Source: Pseudomonas mendocina
GTDB taxonomy: Bacteria; Pseudomonadota; Gammaproteobacteria; Pseudomonadales; Pseudomonadaceae
Direction of reading: 5' to 3'
DNA length: 64,000 nucleotides
Assembly: GCF_900636545.1 (NCBI RefSeq)
Contig: NZ_LR134290.1
Coordinates: 62,001 to 126,000, forward strand
Part shown: positions 56,319 to 64,000 of the stretch, one piece after another
How the letters are laid out: each line of letters opens with the position of its first letter
Position numbering within the stretch: position 1 is the first letter of the stretch
Program-made: the position numbers and the translations under genes
The notes under the pieces: generated by a model
What the model was told of the DNA's origin: nothing
Databases searched by the model: none
What the model saw: only the letters and a program-made list of their open reading frames with translations

Positions 56319-56393
56319 TCGGTGCGGCAGGTTGGCGCCCGGCGGTGAACGTGATTAGATGCCCCTGACTTGTCAGGAAAAATCACCTCTCCC

Positions 56394-57275
56394 ATGAGCC
56401 GCGACCTGCCCCCACTCAATGCCCTGCGCGCCTTCGAGGCGGCCGCCCGCTTGCAAAGCGTCAGCCGCGCTGCCGAGGAGTTGCACGTCACGCACGGTGC
56501 AGTCAGCCGGCAGATACGTGTGCTCGAAGAGCAGCTTGGCCTTGGCCTGTTCGACAAGGACGGCCGTGGCGTCAAGCTAACCGCCGCGGGCCTGCGCCTG
56601 CGCGATGCCACTTCGGAAGCCTTCGAGCGCCTGCGTGATACCTGCGCCACGCTGCGCCGTGAAACCGAGGAACGTCCCTTCGTCCTCGGCTGCCCCGGCA
56701 GCCTGCTGGCGCGCTGGTTCATCCCGCGTCTGGATCGCCTGCAGCGCGAGCTGCCCGAACTGCGCCTGCAACTCTCGGCCAGCCAGGGCGAGCTGGACCC
56801 GCGTAGCGCCGAGGTGGACGCCACCTTGCTGTTCGCCGATCCACCCTGGCCGAGCGACATGCAGGTGTTCGAGCTGGCGCCGGAGCGCATCGGCCCGGTG
56901 CTCAGCCCGCGCTACGGCAATCATGCGCAGTTGGCTGCTGCGCGGCCCGAAGCGCTCTACGCCGAGCCGCTGCTGCATACCACCTCGCGCCCGCAGGCCT
57001 GGCCGCAGTGGGCGCAGGCCCAGGGGCTGGCGCCCGAGCGCCTGCAGCAAGGCCAGGGTTTCGAGCATCTCTACTATCTGCTGGAAGCTGCTGCGGCGGG
57101 GCTCGGTGTGGCCATCGCGCCGCAGACGCTGGTCGCCGATGATCTGCGCGCCGGGCGTCTGGTCGCGCCCTGGGGCTTCGTCGAAACCAGTGGCTACCTG
57201 GCGCTGTGGACGCGCCGCGCCGACCCGCGCAGCGAGCGCCTGGCGCAGTGGTTACGCAAAGAGCTGGCGACCTGA
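56394..57275 (+). CDS. trpI: LysR-family activator of tryptophan synthase, TrpI
   Basis: A 293-residue LysR protein beginning [20 protein letters not shown], with the helix-turn-helix [25 protein letters not shown], and [19 protein letters not shown] and [22 protein letters not shown] in the effector domain. These segments closely match TrpI of P. aeruginosa as I recall it. TrpI binds indoleglycerol phosphate and activates trpBA. It is normally directly divergent from trpB; here a DUF3060 gene intervenes, so the operator must lie about 800 bases from the trpI start. ATG 56394 is used; the upstream in-frame codon is TTG. Confidence 0.88.
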   Translation: MSRDLPPLNALRAFEAAARLQSVSRAAEELHVTHGAVSRQIRVLEEQLGLGLFDKDGRGVKLTAAGLRLRDATSEAFERLRDTCATLRRETEERPFVLGCPGSLLARWFIPRLDRLQRELPELRLQLSASQGELDPRSAEVDATLLFADPPWPSDMQVFELAPERIGPVLSPRYGNHAQLAAARPEALYAEPLLHTTSRPQAWPQWAQAQGLAPERLQQGQGFEHLYYLLEAAAAGLGVAIAPQTLVADDLRAGRLVAPWGFVETSGYLALWTRRADPRSERLAQWLRKELAT

Positions 57276-57408
57276 GTACAACGACTGTGGCAACGTCGTC
57301 TCTGTCGAAAAGCGCGACGCTACCAGCGAGGTTGGGCGCGGAGGCGGTTGCTAGCATCGCCTCACTTTCCTTTCGCTCAGCGGCCTGGCCGTTACAGACG
57401 AGGCATCG

Positions 57409-58275
57409 ATGTCCAACCCTTGCAGTAGTTTCATCCCCTATACGCTGGAAGTGACCGGCAAGGGTATCCACGAGGTCGAGCAGGCGCGGGCGGTGATACC
57501 TGCCGGCACGCCGATCAACATTGCCTTTCTGGGCAACGAAGACCATGCCCAGCGCATCCATGCCGCCAAGGTCATCCGTGCCTGCGGCGCCGAGCCGCTG
57601 CCGATCATTTCCTCGCGTCGGCTGCGCAGCGAAGAGGATCGTGATGAGCTGATCGGTGCGCTGGTCAGTCAGGCGGCGCCGAAACGCTTCATGTTCGTCG
57701 GCGGTGATCCGGCCACGCCGGCCGGGCCCTACCAGGATTCCCTGGCACTGCTGGCCAGTGGCGTGCTGGAGCGCCATGGCATCGATCAGGTGGTGATTAC
57801 CGGCTATCCGGAGGGGCACCCGAAGATCGACAGCGGTGAGCTCATGCGCGCGCTGAAATGGAAACTGGACTTTCTCCGTGAAGCCGGCTGCGCCGTGGAG
57901 ATCACCACGCAGTTCGGCTTCGATGCCGAGGCGGTGGTGCGCTGGATCGAGCAACTGCGCCAGCAGGGCATCGACACGCCTGTGCGCATCGGCGTGCCCG
58001 GGCCTGCCGATGTCGGCAAGCTGCTGCGCTTCGCCCGTCAGTTCGGCGTGGCGACTTCTGCTGCGATTCTGCGGCGCTACGGGCTGTCGATGGCCAATCT
58101 GATGCAGCGCGTGGGCGCCGAGCGCTACTGGGACCAACTGCAGGCCGGGCTGGGTGGCAGGCAACTGGGCCGCATCGGCTGGCACCTCTACCCCTTTGGC
58201 GGGGTCGAGGATGGCGTTACCTGGATCAATGCCCGTCTCAGCGCCGATTCCAGGCCCCAGGCATTGCCAGGTTAA
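57409..58275 (+). CDS. Methylenetetrahydrofolate reductase-like protein
   Basis: A 288-residue protein with the MTHFR-type TIM barrel pattern: VTGKGIHEVEQA at the start, FMFVGGDPATPAGPYQDSLALL, VVITGYPEGHPKI, KLDFLREAGCAVEITTQFGFD and RIGVPGPADVGKLLRFARQFG. It lacks the EFFPP opening of canonical MetF, so it may be a flavoprotein of the family with a different substrate, such as a demethylation partner. It lies upstream of the fecI-fecR-receptor genes on the same strand, 99 bases before fecI, but a Fur box intervenes and the two may be independent. The substrate is unknown. Confidence 0.75.
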   Translation: MSNPCSSFIPYTLEVTGKGIHEVEQARAVIPAGTPINIAFLGNEDHAQRIHAAKVIRACGAEPLPIISSRRLRSEEDRDELIGALVSQAAPKRFMFVGGDPATPAGPYQDSLALLASGVLERHGIDQVVITGYPEGHPKIDSGELMRALKWKLDFLREAGCAVEITTQFGFDAEAVVRWIEQLRQQGIDTPVRIGVPGPADVGKLLRFARQFGVATSAAILRRYGLSMANLMQRVGAERYWDQLQAGLGGRQLGRIGWHLYPFGGVEDGVTWINARLSADSRPQALPG

Positions 58276-58332
58276 AGGGCGAGGCCAGAGTTGGCGGGGT
58301 GTCGATGATGTTGCCAAGTCGCCCCGGCAAAG

Positions 58333-58355
58333 ATGACAATGCAATTCATTGTCAT
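58333..58355. promoter_or_regulatory. Candidate Fur box upstream of fecI
   Basis: A perfect 9-bp inverted repeat ATGACAATG / CATTGTCAT with a 5-base centre, 19 bases before the fecI ATG. The central 19 bases agree with the classic Fur consensus at 14 positions by my count. It would shut off the sigma factor in iron-rich conditions. Confidence 0.7.
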
Positions 58356-58374
58356 TTGATATGAAATTCGCTCC

Positions 58375-58881
58375 ATGTCCGCCGACGTCCAGGTGCTGCA
58401 CACCCTCTATCGCGATCACCATAGCTGGCTGCAAGGCTGGCTGCGGCGGCGCCTGGGCAACGGCTGCGATGCCGCAGACCTGGCCCAGGACACCTTCGTG
58501 CGCCTGTTGCGAGCCGGCAATGCCGCGAGCATCCGCGAGCCGCGTGACTATCTGGCCACCGTTGCGCGCGGCTTGATGGTCGACTTCCTGCGCCGGCGCT
58601 CGCTGGAGCAGGCCTACCTCGAGGCAATGGCCTTGCAGCCGCAGGCCGAACAACCCAGCGCCGAGCAGCAGGCGTTGTTGCTGGAAGCGCTGATGGAGGT
58701 CGACCGTATGCTTGCAGGGCTCGGCCGGAACGTGCGCGAGGTGTTCATCCTCTCCCAGCTCGACGGCCTCACCTACGCGCAGATCGCCGCCCGCCTGGGC
58801 ATTTCCCTGCGTAGCGTGAACAGCTACATGGCTCGCGCGGTCGAGCACTGCTGCCTACTGCAGACCGGCTGGCAATCGTGA
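58375..58881 (+). CDS. FecI-type ECF sigma factor
   Basis: A 168-residue extracytoplasmic-function sigma-70 factor. Region 2 reads DLAQDTFVRLLRAG with PRDYLATVARGLMVDFLRRR, and region 4 reads EVFILSQLDGLTYAQIAARLGISLRSVNSYM. It should direct RNA polymerase to the TonB receptor promoter after a signal from FecR. A Fur-type palindrome precedes it. Its stop overlaps the fecR start (GTGA). The ligand is unknown. Confidence 0.93.
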   Translation: MSADVQVLHTLYRDHHSWLQGWLRRRLGNGCDAADLAQDTFVRLLRAGNAASIREPRDYLATVARGLMVDFLRRRSLEQAYLEAMALQPQAEQPSAEQQALLLEALMEVDRMLAGLGRNVREVFILSQLDGLTYAQIAARLGISLRSVNSYMARAVEHCCLLQTGWQS

Positions 58882-59819
58882 ACGAGGCGCAGCGCGCCGC
58901 ACTCAAGGCGGCCAGTGGTTGGTATGCGCGGCTGTGCTCCGGCCATAGCGATGCCAGTGAACAGCAGGCCTGGCAGCGCTGGCATGATGCGGACGAACTG
59001 CATCGTCAGGCCTGGCAACAGATCGAGAAATTACGTGAGCAGTTGGGCATGCTGCCCGGGCCTGTGGCTTCGTCGACCCTGCGTGGTGTCGACCGCAGTC
59101 GTCGCCGTCTGCTCGGCAGCCTGGCGTTGGCTGGCCTGGCGCTGCCGTTGGGCTGGTTCGCCTGGCAGAACGATACCCGCCGTTACTGGCTGGCTGACTA
59201 CCGCAGTGGGGTGGGCGAACGCCGCCAGTGGCAATTGAGCGATGGCAGCCAACTGATGCTGGGCACGGCCAGCGCCGCACAGTGGCAGGTCGATGGGCAG
59301 CGGCGCCTGCTGCGCCTGGTCAGTGGTGAGGCGATGATCACCAGCCCGGAAGCGGTGCAGCCGCTGCTGGTGGAAACCCGGCATGGCCTGGTGCGCTGCC
59401 AGCGTGCACGTTTCTGCGTGCGCAGCGATGAGCACGGCAGTCATGTCGCGGTACTGAAGCAGGACGTGGAGGTAGCCCCGCTGCGTCATCTGCAAGCGAT
59501 GCAGGCACTCGCCGCCGGGCACCAGCTACGTTTCGATGCCGAGCAACTGGGGCCATCGAGTGCCAGTGACGCGGCGACCACGGCCTGGACTCAGGGCAGC
59601 CTGATCGCCCTGGAGCGGCCACTGGGCGAGGTGGTTGCCGAGCTGGCGCGCTATCGCCACGGTGTGTTGCGTCTCGACCCGACCCTGGCCGGGTTGAAGG
59701 TTTCCGGCAGTTTCCCCCTGACCGATACCGACCGCGCCCTGGCGGCGCTGGAGCACAGTTTTCCGCTGCGCGTGGTGCGGCGCAGCGACTACTGGGTGAC
59801 GCTGGTGCCGAAGGTGTAA
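58878..59819 (+). CDS. FecR-type sigma-regulator
   Basis: A 313-residue anti-sigma/signal-transfer protein. The cytoplasmic DUF4880 region (residues 1-55) includes ASGWYARLCSG. A single membrane segment follows (about 80-98), and the periplasmic FecR domain (about 105-200) is followed by an STN-like end. The membrane segment is preceded by Ser-Arg-Arg-Arg-Leu-Leu (74-79), a twin-arginine-like motif that fits the reported Tat export of FecR proteins. It starts with GTG 58878 within the sigma gene stop. It passes the receptor signal to the sigma factor. Confidence 0.92.
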   Translation: MNEAQRAALKAASGWYARLCSGHSDASEQQAWQRWHDADELHRQAWQQIEKLREQLGMLPGPVASSTLRGVDRSRRRLLGSLALAGLALPLGWFAWQNDTRRYWLADYRSGVGERRQWQLSDGSQLMLGTASAAQWQVDGQRRLLRLVSGEAMITSPEAVQPLLVETRHGLVRCQRARFCVRSDEHGSHVAVLKQDVEVAPLRHLQAMQALAAGHQLRFDAEQLGPSSASDAATTAWTQGSLIALERPLGEVVAELARYRHGVLRLDPTLAGLKVSGSFPLTDTDRALAALEHSFPLRVVRRSDYWVTLVPKV

Positions 59820-59909
59820 AAATAGTCATTGTCGTTTGCACTTTTTTCTCGACTGGCTCGGCCCCTCCTGAAATATCGGCTACAGGCCTTTCATTCTCAG
59901 GGGAAACTC

Positions 59910-62318
59910 ATGCGTCAACCTCGCTGCAAACTGCATACGCTGACTGCCGCCGTCCAGGCCGCGCTGTTCTGTTCCGGCCTGGCGCTGGCTGCACCGATGG
60001 CCGCTGCAGCACCAGCAGAGCCTGCCGCGCAGGTGCAATCATTCGAAATCGCCGGCGGCCCTTTGGCTGAGGTGCTCAACCGCTACGCCAGCGCTGCCGG
60101 AGTCGCCCTGTCGTTCGATGCGTCAGCGCTGCAGGGCCAGAGCAGCCAGGGTTTGCAGGGCACCTACGCGGTGGAGGACGGTTTCGCACGTCTGTTGCAG
60201 GGCAGCGGCCTGCGCGCAGTGCGCCAGGGCGAGGGGGTCTACGGGCTGGAGCGTCAGCCGCAGCAGCGTCCGCTCAAGGGCGATGTGCTGGAGCTGGATT
60301 CCGTCACGGTCAGCACCCTGCGCAGCGACACCGCGGTGGGTCAGACCAGCCAGCGCGTGACCGTTATCGACCGCCAGCAGATCGAGCAGCAACTGGCGCT
60401 GAGCAGCGACCCGGGCCAGGTGCTGAGCAGCCTGATCCCATCCTATTCGCCAAGCCGGCAGAAAATGTCCAATGCCGGTGAAACGCTGCGTGGCCGTACA
60501 CCGCAGTTTCTCGTCGACGGTGTGCCGCAGGCCAGCTCGATCCGTAACGACGGCCGCAGCAGCTACACCATCGATCTGGCGCAGATCGAGCGCATCGAGG
60601 TGATCCATGGTGCCTCGGCCGAGCATGGCGGCGGTGCCACCGGTGGCATCGTCAACTTCATCAGCCGGCGTCCCGAAGGGAATGGCGTTAGCCAGCACGC
60701 CGGGGTCAGCCTGGAAAGCGCTGATCGTTTCAGCAAGGACGGCCTGGGCTACAAGATGAACTACCGGGTCAGTGCGCTACAGGGTGACTGGGAGACCCTG
60801 TTCGGCGCCACCTGGCAGGAGCGCGGCGCCTTCTACGACGCCAACGACGACCTGGTCGGCATCGCCTACCCCGGCGAGATTCAGGATACCCGCGATCATG
60901 ACCTGATGTTGAAGCTGGGTTACTGGCTCGATGACGTGCAGCACCTGCAGTTCAGTGCCAATCATTACGAGCTCAAGGGCAACAACGACTATGTGCCGGT
61001 GCTTGGCGACCGCGCCGCCGGTATTCCCAGCACCGCGCGCAAGGGCGACCCGCAGGGCGATCCGGCCTTCAACGAGAACCGTCAGTACACCTTCAGCTAC
61101 AGCAACCAGGATCTGTACGGCAACGTGCTCGACGTGCAGCTCTATCACCAGCGTTATCGTGGTCAGTTCGGCGCGCTGCTTTCCGGAGCTTTCCAGGACC
61201 CGAACATCGCGCCGATCGGCACGCTGTGGGAGCAGAGCCGCAGCGACTCGGAAAAATGGGGTGGCAAGCTGACTCTGCGTCGTCGCGGCATGTTCGATGG
61301 CCTGCTCGACCTGAGCGGCGGCGTCGACCTGATGCGCGACAAGGGTGAACAGGTCCTGGTGCAGACCCACCGCAGCTACGTACCGCCATCCACCTACGAT
61401 AACCAGGCCGGCTTCCTCCAGGGCGATCTGCACCTGACCGACAAGCTGACCCTGATGGCCGGTGTGCGCCGCGAGCACTCGGAACTGGACGTGGATGATT
61501 TCCGCACCGTATGGGGCACCAACAACGCGGGTGGCGTGAGCGTCACGGGTGGCAAGGTGTCGTTCGGCAAGACACTGAGCAACTACGGCTTCACCTATCA
61601 GGCCACCGACTGGGCGCAGCTCTATGGCGGCTATTCCGAAGGTTTCGGCATGCCCGACATTGGCCGCGTGCTGCGCGGGCTCGACGAACCGGGGCTGGAC
61701 GTGGAGAACCTGCTGGAGCTGGAACCGATCATCACCCGTTCGCGCGAAGTGGGCCTGCGCCTGAATTTCGAGCGGGTGGACATGGAGCTGAGTTACTACG
61801 AGTCTTTCTCCAACCTGGGCGAGCGCCTGTCGGTCAACAACGACGGCAACTACATCGCCAACCGCGAACGCGTCGAGATCCAGGGTTATGAACTGACCGG
61901 CAACTGGCACATCGATGACCGCCACAGCCTGCGTGGCAGCTACGCCCACAGCCAGGGCAAGTCCGACACCAATGACGACGGCAAGGTGGATACACGCCTG
62001 ACCGGCCTGAACATCTCGCCGGACCAGTACAGCCTGGGCTGGCAGGCCAACTGGAACGAGGACTGGTCGAGCTACCTGCAATACAACTACTACGTCAGTC
62101 GCAGCTTCGATGACCCGCGTCTGAAGTTCGACGGCTACGCCCTGCTGTCAGCCAGCGTCAGCCGCCGCCTGCCGGTGGGCAGCCTGTCGCTGGGCATCGA
62201 CAACCTGCTCGACGAGGATTACTTCACCTACTACTCGCAATCGGCGCGCATCGCCGACGACTACAACTTCAAGGGCCGCGGCCGTACCTTCACCCTGGGC
62301 TACCAGGTGGAGTTCTGA
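59910..62318 (+). CDS. TonB-dependent siderophore receptor with N-terminal STN signalling domain
   Basis: An 802-residue outer-membrane receptor of the FecA/FpvA transducer type. The signal peptide spans about residues 1-34. The STN domain (about 45-120) has SFEIAGGPLAEVLNRYASAAGVALSF. A TonB-box-like LDSVTVS precedes the plug (about 145-270, TLRGRTPQFLVDGVPQ and SAEHGGGATGGIVNFISRR). The rest is a 22-strand barrel ending in LGYQVEF, with the C-terminal Phe needed for assembly. It should bind an iron-siderophore and signal through the FecR and sigma genes just upstream. The siderophore cannot be named. ATG 59910 has GGGG ahead. Confidence 0.92.
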   Translation: MRQPRCKLHTLTAAVQAALFCSGLALAAPMAAAAPAEPAAQVQSFEIAGGPLAEVLNRYASAAGVALSFDASALQGQSSQGLQGTYAVEDGFARLLQGSGLRAVRQGEGVYGLERQPQQRPLKGDVLELDSVTVSTLRSDTAVGQTSQRVTVIDRQQIEQQLALSSDPGQVLSSLIPSYSPSRQKMSNAGETLRGRTPQFLVDGVPQASSIRNDGRSSYTIDLAQIERIEVIHGASAEHGGGATGGIVNFISRRPEGNGVSQHAGVSLESADRFSKDGLGYKMNYRVSALQGDWETLFGATWQERGAFYDANDDLVGIAYPGEIQDTRDHDLMLKLGYWLDDVQHLQFSANHYELKGNNDYVPVLGDRAAGIPSTARKGDPQGDPAFNENRQYTFSYSNQDLYGNVLDVQLYHQRYRGQFGALLSGAFQDPNIAPIGTLWEQSRSDSEKWGGKLTLRRRGMFDGLLDLSGGVDLMRDKGEQVLVQTHRSYVPPSTYDNQAGFLQGDLHLTDKLTLMAGVRREHSELDVDDFRTVWGTNNAGGVSVTGGKVSFGKTLSNYGFTYQATDWAQLYGGYSEGFGMPDIGRVLRGLDEPGLDVENLLELEPIITRSREVGLRLNFERVDMELSYYESFSNLGERLSVNNDGNYIANRERVEIQGYELTGNWHIDDRHSLRGSYAHSQGKSDTNDDGKVDTRLTGLNISPDQYSLGWQANWNEDWSSYLQYNYYVSRSFDDPRLKFDGYALLSASVSRRLPVGSLSLGIDNLLDEDYFTYYSQSARIADDYNFKGRGRTFTLGYQVEF

Positions 62319-62432
62319 GTCATGGGTGCGCGCTGGCAAGCCCGTCGTGGTTTGCCGGCGCCTGGCGGTAAATGACACTTATGCGTGGCGGGCTAGTCTT
62401 AAGGAGAACCTTCAAGCCACAGGAGTTATGTC

Positions 62433-62648
62433 ATGACCGACCACCACACCTACAAGAAGATCGAGATCGTCGGCTCGTCTCGTACCAGCATCGAGGATGC
62501 CATCGAGAACGCCCTGTCCGAGTGCGCCAAGAGCGTGCGCAACATGGATTGGTTCGAGGTCATCGACACGCGCGGTCATATCGAGAATGGCAAGGTCGGT
62601 CACTACCAGGTCACGCTCAAGGTCGGCTTTCGTCTGAGCGGTAGCTGA
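62433..62648 (+). CDS. Dodecin flavoprotein
   Basis: A 71-residue protein that assembles as a dodecamer and stores or buffers flavins. The typical pattern YKKIEIVGSSRTSIEDAIENAL, MDWFEVIDTRGHIENG and YQVTLKVGFRL is complete, and the aromatic Trp in MDWFEV stacks on flavin in known structures. Its last 32 bases overlap the 3' end of the convergent epimerase gene. Confidence 0.93.
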   Translation: MTDHHTYKKIEIVGSSRTSIEDAIENALSECAKSVRNMDWFEVIDTRGHIENGKVGHYQVTLKVGFRLSGS

Positions 62649-63594
62649 TCCCCTGGGCGTTCAGAAAGGCGAAGAAGGCTTCACGGCTGGAATAGCGTGG
62701 CAGGTAGCCGAATTCGTCTTTCAAGCGCTGGTTGCTCAGCACCGGGCGGTAGCGCAGGAAATCCAGTTGCTCCGGGCCATACTGGCTCAGCCCCAGCGGC
62801 TTGAGCAGGCGTAGCGCGCCGGCCAGTATCATGGCCGGCAACGGGCGATAGGGCTTGCCCAGTATCCCGGCGATTTCCGCCAGGCTCAGCGCACCGTCGC
62901 CGGCCAGGTTGTAGATGCCTTCGCGGGCTTCTTCCAGGCCCTGGCGGATGATGCCGACCACATCCTGCTCCCAGATGAACACGAAGCGGCTGCTGTGGCC
63001 ACGCACGCCGAGCACGGCGCGTTTCTTGAACAGGTCGGTGATCGGGTTGTTCAGACGCTTGCCGAGTATGGTGCCGGGGCGCAGCACCAGTTGACGCAGT
63101 TGCGGGTGCTGGGCACGGGCGCTTTCGAGCAGGTGTTCGATCTCCAGTTTGTGCCGCGCATAGGCGAAGTGCGGATGGCCGCGCAGTGGATGACGCTCGT
63201 CGATCCACTCGGCATTTTCCGGGGTGTAGCCATAGGCCGCGCCGGAGCTGGTGACGATCAGCTGGCGCACGCCGTTGGCGATGGCGCTGTCCACCAGGCA
63301 CTGGGTGCCGCCAACCTCGATGGCGTGCAGGTGCGCCGCGCTCATGCCGCGTGGCGGACGGATCACCGTCGCCAGATGCACGATGGCATCCGGCTTCCAG
63401 CCACCGATGCAGGCGCGCACTTGTGCCGGCCGGCCCATGTCCAGCAGTACGGGCTCGATATTGGCTTTCAGCCCACGGCTGTCGAGGGGGCGTATGTCTG
63501 CGGCGATCAGGGTCCATTCGGGATGCTGGATGGCCAGCTCCTCGAGCAACTGATGGCCGATGAAACCGGCAGCGCCGGTGATCAGAACGCGCAT
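62617..63594 (-). CDS. NAD-dependent epimerase/dehydratase
   Basis: A 325-residue extended SDR. The NAD loop is ITGAAGFIGHQLLEEL at residue 5, IVHLATVI follows, the catalytic Ser/Tyr/Lys set is in TSSGAAYGYTP and YARHK, and LRPGTILG is conserved. The frame is open 30 codons upstream, but ATG 63594 begins the Rossmann fold. The substrate, probably a nucleotide sugar or a related compound, cannot be named from the sequence. It converges with and overlaps dodecin. Confidence 0.9.
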   Translation of the reverse strand: MRVLITGAAGFIGHQLLEELAIQHPEWTLIAADIRPLDSRGLKANIEPVLLDMGRPAQVRACIGGWKPDAIVHLATVIRPPRGMSAAHLHAIEVGGTQCLVDSAIANGVRQLIVTSSGAAYGYTPENAEWIDERHPLRGHPHFAYARHKLEIEHLLESARAQHPQLRQLVLRPGTILGKRLNNPITDLFKKRAVLGVRGHSSRFVFIWEQDVVGIIRQGLEEAREGIYNLAGDGALSLAEIAGILGKPYRPLPAMILAGALRLLKPLGLSQYGPEQLDFLRYRPVLSNQRLKDEFGYLPRYSSREAFFAFLNAQGISYRSDESRP

Positions 63595-63699
63595 GGCTGT
63601 CTCCTGGCGGGCAAAGCTGCCCGTTCGCCTCCCGTCACATGGCGGAAGAGATTGTTGTTTTAGAGCTGTCAGGCTAGTTGCCAATAGCCGTTGCGGCAG

Positions 63700-63736
63700 T
63701 GGCGCCTAACGCCAGCGGGTATGGCGTTAGGCGCCA
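63700..63736. repeat. Perfect 15-bp inverted repeat
   Basis: TGGCGCCTAACGCCA and TGGCGTTAGGCGCCA with a 7-base loop GCGGGTA, between the divergent epimerase and lipoprotein genes. There is no T tract. It could be an operator or a structured leader. It resembles none of the REP families seen elsewhere in the window. Confidence 0.7.
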
Positions 63737-63841
63737 GGCTGACCAATGGTGTGGCGCTGCGCACAGCGGCGGCTCAGGTCGCTGGCGAGGCTGGGTCGGA
63801 TCGGGCAAGCTGCCGCAGCTGAATTTCAGGGAGGAAATGCC

Positions 63842-64000
63842 ATGTTCAGACTCTTGCTGTTGTTGAGCCTGCTGTCGCTGGCAGGGTGCATCGATAACGA
63901 ACCGCCACTCGCCGAGGAGCGCCGTCTGCTGCTCAGTGGTGAAGACTTCGCCGCCTACGAGGCGCCGCAGGATGGTCAGTACGAGAAGCAGGTGACCTAT
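63842..64000 (+). CDS. Lipoprotein, N-terminal part (runs off the window)
   Basis: The first 53 codons of a gene that continues past the window. The protein opens MFRLLLLLSLLSLAGCIDNE, a lipoprotein signal peptide with lipobox LAGC and Cys16. A GGGAGGAA ribosome-binding site stands just before ATG 63842. The visible part of the mature protein (ERRLLLSGEDFAAYEAPQ) is too short to assign a family. Confidence 0.75.
   Translation, partial: MFRLLLLLSLLSLAGCIDNEPPLAEERRLLLSGEDFAAYEAPQDGQYEKQVTY

Noticed and set aside
57409..58275. Naming the MTHFR-like gene metF
   Set aside because: It lacks the canonical N-terminal motif of MetF, and the neighbours are iron-uptake genes rather than methionine genes.

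Overview
The window is a high-GC, densely coded gamma-proteobacterial chromosome segment, almost certainly from a Pseudomonas. I infer the P. mendocina / P. oleovorans (Ectopseudomonas) neighbourhood, from family memory rather than a search. Two blocks follow the origin-proximal gene order remembered from P. aeruginosa: glyS-glyQ-tag-lpxL/htrB-PilZ at the left, and TPR-trkA-rsmB-fmt-def-LysM(TsaP-like)-dprA-tsaC-qor-hemF-aroE, then SulP-betC-LysR, then trpAB/trpI further right. The left end should therefore lie not far from oriC. I see no tRNA, rRNA, prophage, transposase or CRISPR array.

Layout. 0-8 kb: glycyl-tRNA synthetase, Tag glycosylase, an FMN-type oxidase, a late lipid A acyltransferase, a PilZ protein, and an MprF/VirJ pair that should make and break aminoacyl-phosphatidylglycerol. 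8-18.6 kb: an ectoine/5-hydroxyectoine import and catabolism locus made of ehuABCD, the MocR regulator enuR, eutB-eutC, doeA-doeB and an AsnC/Lrp regulator. A low-GC orphan gene (about 13.0-13.5 kb) is lodged inside it. 18.8-25.3 kb: an accessory stretch with an orphan choline-type binding protein, an NlpC/P60 hydrolase, two GNATs, a PaiB/MocR divergent pair, a CxxC zinc-ribbon protein and a YhhQ queuosine-precursor transporter behind a candidate preQ1-I riboswitch. 25.5-28.5 kb: an aldehyde dehydrogenase and a class III aminotransferase that would finish ectoine breakdown (DoeC/DoeD) but are cut off from the rest of the locus.

28.7-39.8 kb: conserved housekeeping genes. 39.8-45 kb: a choline-O-sulfate module (SulP, ChoX-like binding protein, choline sulfatase BetC, LysR). 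45-53.5 kb: PBP7-type endopeptidase, LysR/DkgB, an SDR, a YbaL-type cation antiporter, a second SulP and an unrecognised lipoprotein. 53.5-57.3 kb: trpBA and trpI, separated by a small DUF3060-like gene. 57.4-62.3 kb: an MTHFR-like protein, then a Fur-box-preceded fecI-fecR-TonB receptor set. 62.4-64 kb: dodecin, an NAD-dependent epimerase and the start of a lipoprotein gene.

The theme linking the accessory genes is compatible solutes: ectoine uptake and degradation to aspartate, and choline or choline-sulfate capture. Several families of short REP-like inverted repeats are scattered between genes. They are especially dense in the ectoine locus, where they sit between doeA, doeB and the AsnC gene.
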